Positions 49,227-59,953 of a DNA stretch of 64,000 bases are shown here, one piece after another. Source of the stretch: Thelephora terrestris (taxonomy: Eukaryota; Basidiomycota; Agaricomycetes; Thelephorales; Thelephoraceae); NCBI GenBank assembly GCA_015956445.1, contig WIUZ02000009.1:620001-684000 (forward strand), given 5' to 3'. The translations under genes were made by a program, and so were the position numbers. Each line of letters opens with the position of its first letter. Positions within the stretch are counted from its first letter, which is position 1. The notes below the pieces were generated by a model. The model was not told where the DNA came from. It saw nothing but the letters and a program-made list of their open reading frames with translations, and ran no database searches.

Positions 49227-50018
49227 ATGCCCCAAGAGAGACGCGTTCACTTCATCGACCCTGAAACCGACAACGTCTTCTACCCAGATATGCTGCACCC
49301 ACCCGTCATACCCCCAACTCCCTCTCCAACCTTCTCTGGCGCTTCTCTTCCATCTCCTCCGTTCCCATCCACCCCAAGCTCGTCGCGTTCCTATCAGATC
49401 CCGTTGCCACCTGCTGGACCGTACGGTATAGTCCAACAAGTTCATCCCGCGATATCGTACAGCAGCAGGATCGCGCCGTTGCACGTTGATGTCACCGTTT
49501 CCCCTTCCCAGTTGGCGGGTCCCATTTCCCCAACACGCAGCCGAGGAAGGTGGTCTTCGATGGGTTCCCGGCCCTCAGCGCAACAATCTCCGCTGACGGG
49601 ACGCTCGCCCTCTCCAGTCCGTTTCGAGCTGTCGCTCCTGGATGAGCCGGTGACATACCCCCACATGACGTCTGTCGTCCTGTTCTCGGACCTGCTTCCG
49701 TGGTCCACCCGCGTAGAGGCTCAAACGCCTGGCGGTGTGGTCACGATCTTCGACGTGTTGGAAACCTTGCACACTGCCCTCCGAACTCCCATTTCCAAGT
49801 CCGAGTGGAATAGCCTGTCCTCGCACACCCAAAACTCGGTGTCCGGTGCCTTTTACCACAGGCTCGGCGGGATTCGGGATCATTTGTTGAGGGAGAAACA
49901 GCTCAGGAAGGGTGTCAGGCGGTTGGATTTCTTGCTTGGGAATACCAAGTTACTGGGGATCTCCGCTGTCGCTGACAAGCCCGGTGTCTTCACTCTTTAC
50001 TGGGGGAGTGCCAATTGA
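49227..50018 (+). CDS. DUF6699-domain protein
   Basis: Intronless, 263 residues. The N-terminal 140 residues are Pro/Ser-rich and probably disordered. The C-terminal ~115 residues form the domain: VLFSDLLPWSTRVEAQTPGG, VTIFDVLETLHTALRTPIS, then the basic GVRRLDFLLGNTKLLG and a final VFTLYWG. This family is fungal, widespread in mushrooms and of unknown function. The start is supported by the TATA box and by the lack of an upstream in-frame ATG between them. It sits next to an F-box gene on the same strand. Confidence 0.8.
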   Translation: MPQERRVHFIDPETDNVFYPDMLHPPVIPPTPSPTFSGASLPSPPFPSTPSSSRSYQIPLPPAGPYGIVQQVHPAISYSSRIAPLHVDVTVSPSQLAGPISPTRSRGRWSSMGSRPSAQQSPLTGRSPSPVRFELSLLDEPVTYPHMTSVVLFSDLLPWSTRVEAQTPGGVVTIFDVLETLHTALRTPISKSEWNSLSSHTQNSVSGAFYHRLGGIRDHLLREKQLRKGVRRLDFLLGNTKLLGISAVADKPGVFTLYWGSAN

Positions 50019-50443
50019 GCGTTTCGATGAACTGACGAGATGGTCACGACTGTAGCTGATTATACCCTTCTGATTTTTTAGCTCACTCTTTTCTTTACGA
50101 GTAAGGGACGATTCACGACCTTCTGTTTTTTTAAGCAGCGCGAGCCTCCGGACTTGCTCCGGACTGTATTTTTTATTTATTTCCGTTTCTTTTTTGCTTC
50201 GCGGCAATACGGATTCATGCCTCAGTTACGCTCCCCACCCCTCTTACGACCTAGCATTTATTTATTTATTCCCCATGCCATGTAGCTATAGATGTAATTC
50301 TATCTGTTTTTTTTTGTTATGAGCGTCTTGCAGGCAGGCGCGCCCACGCCCATCCTGAATTGCAACCTGAGCGCTAGTCACCGTGTCCCTCATTTACCTA
50401 ATCTGCGACTTGCGGAATATCCTCGCGTGGAGCAAGTTTCCAG
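50019..50443. other. Intergenic region between the DUF6699 and F-box genes
   Basis: Probably 3' UTR of the DUF6699 gene (T-rich, repeated TTTATTTATT motifs near 50170 and 50260) followed by the promoter of the F-box gene. No ORF of note. Confidence 0.5.
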
Positions 50444-51984
50444 ATGCCCTCCCATCTGTTTCAGGTTGACGACGTCTTCCGGCCCATTGTCGAGGAGCTG
50501 GTTGTGCTCAGCGCGGGAAGCACGCTTTCACTCGCCTTGTGTTGCAAGTCCCTCACAGACCTGTCGCTCAGTGTCTTGTGGGAACGGCAAAAAAGGCTGA
50601 GCACTCTTATCAAAGTTCTACCACCCGATGCTTGGACATATGAGGAGACGGACAGTCCCGCGGGAGAGTTGGTCAGCCACTTTCGTTTCCGGAATCATCC
50701 CATGCTCAGCGCTCAGTCCTCCGTCTGTAGACGATCGTACGGGATCTTTCGCCGGAAGAGTGGAAGAAGTTGAGGAAATACGCCTCGTGGATGCGGGAAC
50801 TTGAATTCCTCGAGGATGAAGACGAGATCTCTCAAGACGTTTTCGATGTGTTGTTCCGCTGCCCGCACCCGGAACCGATCTGTCCGAGACTCGTCAAACT
50901 AACGTGGGTCGCAGACTCGGTGTTTGGGGGCGATTTCGTGCACTTCTTCTCTCCTCAACTGCGGGAAGTTCGTTTGTCGTCGCGTCCGGGGACCGTGTTT
51001 TCCTTCGCTCAGTCCATCTCTACGCTTCCCATATTATCCCTCAAAACCCTTAGCCTATCGGTCGCTGGAGATCATACGGTCAGAGGGGCCATTTTGTCTT
51101 TGCTCAAAACGTGCCCCAAAAACTTGAGGACGCTAGAAGTGACCCGCATGAACCAGCTTTGCGATGGATCGTGGTGTCGCATCCTTATTCTCCTCTATCG
51201 CCTCCGCACCTTGGAAACGGACCAGTTTCCACCGACCTGTACCCTCCCTGCCACAGCGTATTTCCCCTCCCTCCAACAAGTCACCTTCCGCGGCCCTGTA
51301 GCGCCCAGATGGATCCAGTTTTTGTCGGAGAGTAGCGGACAAAAAGTTCCTTCCGCGACCGGGATCAGACCACGGATCGTGGCACCGCACCTCCGCAAGC
51401 TGTACCTCGAGTACGAGTTCGAACTCGACAGCACATTCACCTTCCCCCTCCGAATGTTTCGGAATCTATCCGCGCTTCAGCTTAAGAGCGCTTGTTCCCA
51501 CGACGTGTGCGCCTTCCGTCTGACGGACGAGGATGTCAGTCAACTCGCGACGCAATTGCCAGAGCTACGACAACTCTCCCTTGGGACCCCTTGCCCACAC
51601 AATGACTGTATGACGACAGTAGACTCTTTATTGTCGTTGTCTACGCACTGCAAGGAGCTTCGTGAGTTACGACTACACTTCAACACGCGGAACTTCGCAC
51701 GAGACATGAAGAACTCCATCCACAACGCTCTTCGTCACACTCCACACCCTCCTTCAAGATGTCCATTGACTATATTGGATGTCTGGCAAACCCCTCTGAC
51801 TCCGGACGCGTTAGGAGCGGACTTATTCCCCACCCTAATAGGGTTGGTGGACATTTTCCCCCGACTACAGAGAATAATGCACCGCTCACGCTCCCCTCTT
51901 GATGCTTGGGGCTGGCAAAGGTTGGACGCACAGATAGCCAGCTTCCAAGAAATGCGAACGTCGCTTCCGTCAATGTTCGCCTAG
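50444..51984 (+). CDS. F-box/LRR-like protein
   Basis: Two exons, 50444-50671 and 50731-51984, about 493 residues. Residues ~1-50 form a divergent F-box (VDDVFRPIVEELV, LALCCKSLTDLSLSVLWER). After that come LRR-like repeats (LRTLEVTRMNQL, LRKLYLEYEFEL, LRQLSLGTPCP, LRELRLHF). The intron is needed because the downstream frame enters as DLSPEEWKKLRKYASWMREL, a motif common in this family. Its donor is GTCAGC and acceptor CTGTAG, so the join is plausible but not canonical. Likely a substrate receptor of an SCF ubiquitin ligase; the substrate is unknown. It lies tail to tail with the RRM gene. Confidence 0.8.
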
Positions 51985-52426
51985 ACGACCAGCACCTGGA
52001 CTTTGTTTCCCTGGTCTGGAGTTCAGGGTTCCACGAAGTCAGCAACCGAGTAAATTTTCTCTCCGTCCTTGGTCCCTGTACATATGTATGCGTGTAATGA
52101 AGGATGTCAATAGAATCGTTCTCGCTTGCTAAGGTTGCGATCTCCGCTCCATTAAAATGGGTCTACGCGACTCCGATGAGACAGGACACGCCCTCTATTC
52201 ATTTAACCCCACTGCGGAGTCGAGTGAGAAGGGCCAGAGGGTTGGTGCCACGACGCACTTGACGATCACGTCAGGAGGTCAACGGGGATGCATATGTTGC
52301 ACAACAATCACAAATTCACAATCGCAATCATTCTTCCATCTCGTCTTCATCATCTGTAGGTCGTTTCTGCCTTCCCGCTATCTTCGCTCCTACAAAACAG
52401 TTATTCGAGCGTTGTGAGTGAAGATA
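51985..52426. other. Convergent 3' intergenic region
   Basis: Lies between the ends of the F-box gene (plus) and the RRM gene (minus). Contains only short frames; presumed overlapping 3' UTRs and polyadenylation signals. Confidence 0.5.
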
Positions 52427-52976
52427 TCAGGACGGACCTCCACTTTCGGCAAGAGGCTTAGCGTTCTCCTTGAGCCATTCTTCGGATTCCCAAACTGGCC
52501 GAAGTAGATCAGGACAGAACCGCCGAAGATCACACGAACTTGGACGAACCAGCTCTGTTACCGAGACCTTGAATGGGGGCCTTGGTATGACGCGCGAGAT
52601 TGACCTTCAGAACCTTCCCCTGCAGCTCGTTCAGGTCCATGTTGTCAATCGCGTCCTGGGCATCTTCCGGCGAGCCGAACGTGACAAACGCGAACCCACG
52701 GTGTTTAGCATCTGGAGGGCAGCATGGTCAGCGTCGTGGATGAAGGAGATGGCTAGCGGCCGGGCGTACTCGTTTGTTGTGAAGGATTTGTCGGTGCGGT
52801 GGGGAGCTGGACATCGATTATGTCCCCTGCGGAGATCGCGTGTCAGCCAGGAGTGGAACGCGCGGATAATGACCGGTACCAAATGTCGAGAAAGCGTCCA
52901 TGAGCGCAACCTCGTCTACATCGTCTCCGACACCGCCAACGAAGACGGTCCGTTTCGTTTTCGTGCCCTCTTCCAT
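52427..52976 (-). CDS. Single-RRM RNA-binding protein, CYP33/PPIE-like
   Basis: Four exons on the minus strand: 52976-52880, 52826-52770, 52711-52550, 52494-52427; 127 residues. The RRM occupies residues ~9-87: RNP2 TVFVGGV, then [21 protein letters not shown]1 HRGFAFVTF, and [20 protein letters not shown]. This pattern is that of the N-terminal RRM of nuclear cyclophilin E. The cyclophilin domain is absent; the protein ends with [12 protein letters not shown] and a short tail. All four splice joins keep frame. Role inferred: nuclear mRNA binding or splicing. It starts only 76 bp from the divergent SRP72 gene. Confidence 0.85.
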
Positions 52977-53052
52977 GTGGGCGAAAGAATGTATGGGGTC
53001 GTGAGAACTATTCTACTTTTCTGGATTACTTATCTCTTCATCGACAACGACG
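52977..53052. promoter_or_regulatory. 76-bp bidirectional promoter region
   Basis: The start codons of the RRM gene (minus) and SRP72 gene (plus) are separated by just 76 bp. This stretch must hold at least parts of both promoters and leaders, unless transcription starts lie inside the opposing gene. No TATA box in either direction; a CT-rich run (TTATCTCTTC) lies near the SRP72 side. Confidence 0.6.
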
Positions 53053-54159
53053 ATGGGCCCAAAGACCACAGCAGCGGCGCCCAGCAAGCAGAGCAAACGA
53101 TCCAAACCGAAGTCTCCCCCCAAGCCCCCGTTGTCCGTTCCAGACCAGCTGAAGCGACTCTTCACCTCGTTGTGTGCCCAGATTGATGGAGGTCATTTCA
53201 AGAACGCCATCAGAACATGCGACAAAAGTGCGCTCCATCCCGGCCGTCACTTTTCTTTTCATTTTTTACTCATTGCAATCGCAAGTTCTGAGGCTAGAAC
53301 CTTCCGATAAGGATGCGTTGCAAACGAAGCTTTTTCTGCTTTTACAAACGGAACAATACTCAACCGCTTTGACCCTCGCTGATTCGACCGAACATGCGTT
53401 CGAATTCGGGAGGGCGTACGCTCTTTATCGTTTGCATCGAGAACATGAGGCTGCTGCCGTGTTGGATGAGATCAAGTCAGGTGGTCTGAACCGGGGAGTG
53501 AACCATCTGGAAGCACAATTGGTGCGTACCAGTATAGTACCTCCCCTCTTCCACATTTTATTTATCTCCGAGCTTCATTTGCAGAACTATAGACAAGGCT
53601 CCTATCAGGCAGCGTTCGACCTGTATAATGACCTCCTCGACTCGGCTGAAACAGTGCGCCTCGGCATCTTCCATTCACTCCTTTCGTTTGAGATTCACCC
53701 AAAGAATGATCACAGCAATCCGAAGAACAGGCAGACATTCTCACAAACCTTGAAGCAGCACAAAAACACCTGGAATTTGTCAATACCGGTTATCTACACG
53801 CTCTGGACGCCCTTCCAGCATCGCTGATCAATGGTTTGGAGAACAACCCTCCTCCGGCGTTGCCCACGGCCGGTTCGATTAATGTTCCCGTAATGGTCAC
53901 AAAGGAGGGGGAGGCCGGTTTGAAGCCACCTGTCGCATCTGTACGAAAGAAGCGCGTTCCAAAGGGAGTTATCCCCGGTGTCACCCCGTCACCGGATCCC
54001 GAACGATGGTTAAAGAAGAGCGAGCGCACAAATGCGTTTAATCAATCTGGAAAGAAGCGAAAGGCTGGTGGGGGCGGCGCCACTCAGGGCATTGTAGATT
54101 CCACGAGTCCTCCAACCCAATCAACAAAGACGGGGGGTGGTAAAGGAAGAAAGAAGTAG
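53053..54159 (+). CDS. SRP72: Signal recognition particle subunit SRP72, shortened
   Basis: Four exons: 53053-53227, 53286-53521, 53585-53653, 53716-54159; about 307 residues. SRP72 binds SRP RNA with SRP68 and is needed for ER targeting. After a Lys/Pro-rich start come TPR-like helices (residues ~25-180: CDKILRLEPSDKDALQTK, ALTLADSTEHAFEFGRAYAL, YRQGSYQAAFDLYNDLLDS, ILTNLEAAQKHLEFVNTGYL). The C-terminal RNA-binding motif follows (VRKKRVPKGVIPGVTP, PDPERWLKKSER, ATQG). Typical SRP72 is 600 or more residues; here the middle TPR block is absent, and TPRs pass to the C-terminal motif within one uninterrupted exon. So it is an internal deletion or lineage-specific shortening, not a missed intron. 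May be functional, partial, or a second paralogue. Confidence 0.82.
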
Positions 54160-54737
54160 TTTCAGGTGTGAGTGTGCGCGCACCGTGATTTCATTCGTGG
54201 AATCAATTCAGTATGTCCGAAAACGCGTCTGACATCTTCGTGCCAGATTGAAAGAATTTTCTTTGACTTGTACGCGACCGAATAGAATACGAATACCCGA
54301 GGCCTCGTGGGCCGTTAACAACGCAGGCCGAGTCCAGGAACGAGGTCTGGCTCGCGTATTTTTATGACACATAATTTCGTCAATCACCACGAGTCCTCTC
54401 ATCGTGTTCAGGACTGACCCTACATGGTCATCTCGGCCGACAGGGATCCTTTCAGCCACCCCACGTCCTGACCTGGTGTAGGACCGGTTTCCGTCCTCGT
54501 GTGCCCCTCCTGATCCACATTGATGGCGAGATGATTCAATAGCGCTGGCCGTCTTCCAGGGAATTTCCTTTCATCGTGACAGTTCATCTCACCACGCGTG
54601 AAATCACGGCAGACCAGGCTTTACGTGCCCCCCTTTCATCTCGCGCACGTGCCGGCCTCCTGGTTTCACACCCGTTTTGCTTTAAATGAACGCCGTCTCC
54701 CCCAAGTTTGCCAGTACTTAAGCTGCTCTCATCCACC
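54160..54737. other. Intergenic region between SRP72 and phosphatase-like gene
   Basis: No gene seen. Presumably SRP72 3' UTR and the promoter of the next gene; GTACTTAAG lies about 25 bp before the next ATG but no clear TATA box. Confidence 0.45.
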
Positions 54738-56634
54738 ATGGAACCAGTCATCACTACCACTACCTCCCCCAACGCTTCTAACGACCTTCTCGACGACCCA
54801 TCTACTACTCAGAAAATGTCTATCAAAGGTGTTGTCGTCCTCGCCAGGAACGGCGACCACATGGGATGTTACCAAGACCCCAAGACCTACAAGTACGGTC
54901 CCACTGAGAGCACCCCGTTCGGAGAGGTTTGTTCACCTTCCCTGAAACTCTTTTTCGCCGCCCGTCCTGACGTCACCTTTTAGTACCAATCCCACGCTTT
55001 GGGGGCTCTCCTTCGGGATACCTATCTCACCGGGAGCGGTGACACTAAGATCCCCAAGATCTCCACCGAACTTGCTAACCTCAAGCAGGTTCACGTCCGC
55101 GTGAAGATCGGCAGTGAGGGTACTGCTGTGTTCGATTCTGCTACCGCTTTGCTTCAGGGTCTCTTCCCCCCGACCAGCAAAAACCGCGAGCAACTCGCTG
55201 ACGGTACCGTCATTGTCGCTCCCTTGGGTGGTTACCAGTACATCCCTGGTATGTGCTGATCAACGGTGCCTTATTTATTGCGATTGCTCACTTTTTTCTT
55301 TTCCCTCACAGTTGAGACCGTTGAGCCTTACAATGACCTCTCCTTGGAGAGCTGGACCAACTGCCCCGTGAGTAGGCGCCGCTGATCGGGAATCGGATCA
55401 CCGCTTGACGCTAAATCGGAACCTATAGGCTTTCGAGAAGCACATCCAAAAGGTGTACGAATCGGATGAGTTCAAGAAGAAGGCCCAGGAGGCTGGCCGC
55501 TTCTTGTCTAAACTCAAGGACTTCACCTTCGGTCGCCCCACCACTTTGGAAAACATCGTGAGTCTTCCCTCCTTCACCGACGCACCGGGATTCGTTTTCT
55601 GATCACGATCTTTCGAACAGTGGAACGTCTACGACTACGTCAACACCCAGTTGACCCACAACAAAACCTTCGCCTACCGTCTCCCTCCTACGTACATCAA
55701 CCAGGTTCGAGACTTGGTCAACTTCCATGAGGACAGAGTCTTCTCTGACAGCGACATGGCCGGGATCGGTAACAGTAAGCATCCGAGGTTGAAGTCTTCT
55801 TGGCGGGGTCCTGATTCACTTCTTAGTTGCTGGTCGTACCACCACGAACTCCATCCTCACCGCTTTGGAGCGCATCTCCTTCGACGGCGACCCCCTCCAG
55901 GTCTTGCTCATCGAGACTTCCTACCAGCCCTTCATCTCGTTCTTCCACATGACCGAGATCGCGAAGCACTACCCTGAGCTTGCCGGTTTGCCCGACTACG
56001 CTTCTGCCCTCGCCATTGAGATCCGTGCTGGTCCCGCTCCCGACCAGAGGGACTTCGTCCGCGTCAAGTTCAGAAACGGCACCCACAGCGATGACTTCGA
56101 GACTCTGAGCGTGTTCGGCCACCGCGGCGATATCCCCCTCACTGAGTTCATCTACCGCCTTGAGGTTTGTTTCTGGTTCTTTACCCCTAAGAGCGTAATT
56201 AATTACTCGTTTTCAGAACTCCGTCATTGGCTCTGCCCGCGAATGGGGCAAGGTCTGTGGTACCAACAAGTATGCTACCTTTGACTCTGTTACCCTCCCC
56301 GAGGTGGACATCAAGACCATCGGCGAAGAGTTGGCTCACCCCAGCCTCAACCTCCTCTACGGTTTCATTCTCGCTATCTTCATGCTCTTCTCCATCTACA
56401 CCATCGGCTCCTTCATCAAGACCAAGTTCCAAGCCCGCAAGCGCATTCAGCTCCCGGTCACTGCCCAAGAGGTACAGGAGGGTTCGAACCTGTTACCTAC
56501 CCAACCTCACAGGATCGTCGTGGCTGATTATAAATCTGTTGCAGGCAGGAGATATTGAAGTCGTCATGACCAGCAAGGGCCCTCAGCGTGTTCGCATCGC
56601 GAGGTACTCCGACGATAAAGTCGGGTACATGTAA
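54738..56634 (+). CDS. Histidine-phosphatase-like (phosphoglycerate-mutase-like) membrane protein
   Basis: Eight exons: 54738-54926, 54984-55248, 55312-55367, 55429-55557, 55621-55774, 55827-56164, 56217-56471, 56545-56634; about 491 residues. The fold is that of branch-2 histidine acid phosphatases: VVVLARNGDHMG (residues ~32-43) stands at the RHGxR motif, followed by TPFGEYQSHALGALLRDTYL, FDSATALLQGLFPPT, and FGHRGDIPLTEFIY late. Catalytic His is replaced by Asn (R-N-G-D-H), so ordinary phosphatase activity is unlikely. A single membrane helix lies at residues ~421-443 near the C-terminus, followed by a basic cytosolic tail; no clear signal peptide at the start. Mushroom genomes carry a related family with RNG at this site, so the change is probably ancestral. 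Confidence 0.8.
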
Positions 56635-59600
56635 GGTGCAAACGGTGGGGTGTTCTTATGATCTCCTTCCACTCTCGCTCTTCAAGTCCGCATCTGTATA
56701 AATATTCAAATCATCGCACGAGTTTCCATGACCCCCGCCTTTTTTTTTCAAAGCCTGTTTCTGCATTGCTCTTGTAGTGTCCGTATTAATTTACAAAAAT
56801 ACAAGCATCTGCATACACGTGTTATACTATCCCCGATAGTTTGCTCTTTTACCTCTCGCATCCTTCGTGATCTTCCAACCTACTACGAAGAACTGGGTCC
56901 CGTGGTAACGACCGAAAAATAACTTGAGTTGGCAACCCGCCCGTTAAGGCTCCTTTAGTACTCGAGTCCGGCAAAATTTCCCGAGTGTATGAGCACGAAG
57001 CATCCCTTCCGCGTCCCCCTCAGCCCTGGCAGTTCGAGGCAGTTACAGGTCCTGATTCTCAACCACGTCAATATAAACTGTCGGCACAAGCCACTCAATC
57101 AAGAAACTACCTGATGCGGAGAACATCTGTTCATCGCCTCCTTCATAGACTCGACTTCGACAAATTGACGCACCTTGACCCATTGTGGAAACCATATTGT
57201 TTCTCTTTCTGATGATGTCGATTCCAGTACACCGGGGGTGGCATATATACGGGTAGATCTGTGTGTCTGAGGACCACATCCGTACGACATATTGTATCAC
57301 TAGGCACAGGGGCACGAAGCGTGGTAGTAGATGCTCTGCGTAGTCAGTACACTGCGAATTTGTCATTGACGTCCTTAGGGGTGCCCCAAACCAATGCGAA
57401 ACGAACAAGGGTAAAAATCATTGGGAGGGAAAGGGGATTGTTCCAAAGAACACTCGAAAGGCTGATGTATTTGTGGTAACGAGGCCCAGGGGAAGGTGAG
57501 GGGCAGATCCAGAATGAAGCTTACATGAAATTCCCGCTTCAGGTATGCGTGCAATAAGACCATTCAGATCCGGACAAAGGACGACGACCAAAGAGGGTTG
57601 TGCCACGACTGTGGACCTCGACGGACCATCTAGGCTCAGTGGTAGAAAGTCAAGTCCCACGGGTCCTGAGTACAAACATGGATGTGAACGTTGGCTCCAT
57701 GACCACTGAAATCGACCAATTTGGACACGGTCATCTCACCCTGAACATTATGACCCTTTCCCAGCGAGGGCGGTTCAAACCCGAAGACAGCATTCACTTG
57801 CAAGTGGTTATTTAGGAATCGACCTGGGGATGCGCACCAAACATACGCCACCCACGCCTACCCGACTCAAGTACGGCGCAGTAGGACTCTGTAGTCACGT
57901 CCGCCTTTGCGTTCTGAAGTTGAGACAGTGGCGACAGCGGTTCGAACTCAGAAAAACTTGAGAGTTTTCGCTTTATACCTGGCAGAAACGGTGTTTAACT
58001 CTCGTAGCTGAGAAAGCGCGCTCGTACTCACAAACATCCGGATCGAACCCGGGTTTATCCAGCAGCTTGTTGTTCAGCGACCCTAGCGACCTGCTGCTAC
58101 TTCTCACGTTTAACGATCAAGCTCCCCTGAATTTCCAAACGCGAAAGAGTGGGTTAAAAATTCCGCGGGGCTACGAGGCGAAGCAGGAATGTGTTCCGTG
58201 GATCGGGGAGCACAGATGTCGGCATAACTCATTGACATCCCGTGGTTCGATCTCATCGTCCGCTCGATATTTACGCCCACCGGTATCCTTTGGCTTGACG
58301 TTTCGAGTAGGGGGCTGTTTCTGGAGTTTTGCCCCTGTGGACTCGCCTGTCCGCATGGGGCCCTGGGGTAGGTTGCGAGAGGCCGTAGTCGCGTTTCCCA
58401 CGAGTGCTCATCCGCGCTGTGTTTCTCCTGAACGTCGATCGGCACGACGGGGGTCCTCGTTTGTACGCTAGACTTACCGTCAACCCGTGTCTCATACCGC
58501 CATGGTGCATCCCTCATCACCGGGTTTTGCTGCTCTGGCATAACGTGTGGTACAAATGAAGTCAGAAAGCACAATATTCCGAGAACTTAGGGGCCTGCCC
58601 CCTACGACGACCACCCAGAGAATATTTCTAATAATAACCGCTCTTCGTTCACCCCTACGTCATTTCTCTCAGAACGCACGAAGAAATTATGTCATAATCG
58701 ACCAAGAAAACCCCCTCTATGCGCAGAGAAACCGACCTGAAGCCACATAAAAGGCCGGGTTGCTCGCCCTCTCTCGTTTTCCCCAGTTCTCTTCCTCCCC
58801 CGGTTAGCGGGACGGTTTTTCTCCAGGCTGACGGCCGGCCATTCCCTGCTAGCTCGACTGCATTCCCCAGCGAGTTAGCGGGAGGCTCTCCCCTTCACTG
58901 ATCGAAGCGGGTTTCGCCAACGGCACACCTTCTCACGGGGGTCGGTTCGTCTCGGCCTGTCACAGAATGAGATACCCCTGCCACGCCCTCCCGGGAGCGG
59001 TGCGAATGGGGGAGGTCGAGCGAAACATAGTAATGTAGTCTAGAATATGCTAGAACATACGCAGTGAAGGTGGCATCGCCTGGATCAATGGGGAGTTATG
59101 ACGATCTCGCGGGGAACCGCAGATCGTATACCCTTTGGTCCGGGGTTTAGAACCATTGATCCTCCCACTCTCGCTGGCGAGTTGTGGGCGGGGCGATGCC
59201 AACCAAAGGACTAGCCGTGGCGGCAAACTATCTTGGGCCTCGCTATGTTTTACCCTAGCAGGTTGCACCCGCTGAACCCATTCGAGTCGGTTCAAGGGTG
59301 TTACGAGATGGGATGCCCCGCGGCTCTCTTTTTTTTTTTTTTTTTTGGCACCTGGAAAAAATTAAGCTCAAGCTTAAAGTTCTTGATCGTCCCCGCCTTG
59401 CGCCGACAGGTTTGGTCTCACGGCAACTGTCAGAGTGATTAGTGCAGTGCAGGTCCTGCGCACGCTATAGTTCACGTTATATCCCTGACCGCTCCTCCTG
59501 CCTTAACCCTCCAATTTCATAGACCCAGTCTACGACCGACCTCTAAGCCTGGGCGAGTGTAGTGTCCATCGGAGAGTTCCAGAAGAACGGGACCTCCTGC

Positions 59601-59953
59601 ACAATTCCCGTGTACCCAGCTCCCCAGGCTCTCCGTCGTCTTAACAGGTGATAGCTAGAGTCGTGATTTCGCCGTGCCCTTTGGGCGACCCCCTACCTTT
59701 CGGTCGGTGGACGAACCTCGGGTAGCTCACATGAGCGAGGAGATGTCAACCCGACCGAAGATCGGTTTGGCTTTTTTCACTTAAATATCGGCGCGGGGTC
59801 TGGACGTAGGATCGGCGATTTCGGATCCTATGTTTTTTGTGCTACCTTCATTGCAAGCACCTCGTAGGGCGGTATCTACAAGAGAGTCAACCTGCATCGA
59901 GAACTCTAAATACATGCTGAGCAATAAGTTACGTGGGACAAGATATGGACATT
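56635..59953. other. Gene-poor region (~3.3 kb)
   Basis: After the phosphatase-like 3' UTR no coherent coding sequence was found on either strand. A promoter-like ATAAAAGG with a CT-rich stretch lies near 58747 but no gene follows. An 18-T tract is at 59329. Possible structured RNA near 59640-59790 is noted among the findings. Confidence 0.45.
59329..59346. repeat. Poly-T tract (18 T)
   Basis: Homopolymer in gene-poor DNA upstream (by coordinate) of the F-box gene's 3' end. Confidence 0.85.

Noticed and set aside
56472-56544. GGTTCGAACC inside a phosphatase-like gene intron
   Set aside because: The intron is too short and lacks the rest of a tRNA; the surrounding splice joins are in frame.
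57610-57660. tRNA-like A box (GGCTCAGTGGTAGA)
   Set aside because: No B box at the right distance and no acceptor stem.
58030-58060. tRNA-like B box on the minus strand (GGGTTCGATCC)
   Set aside because: No A box or cloverleaf upstream on that strand.
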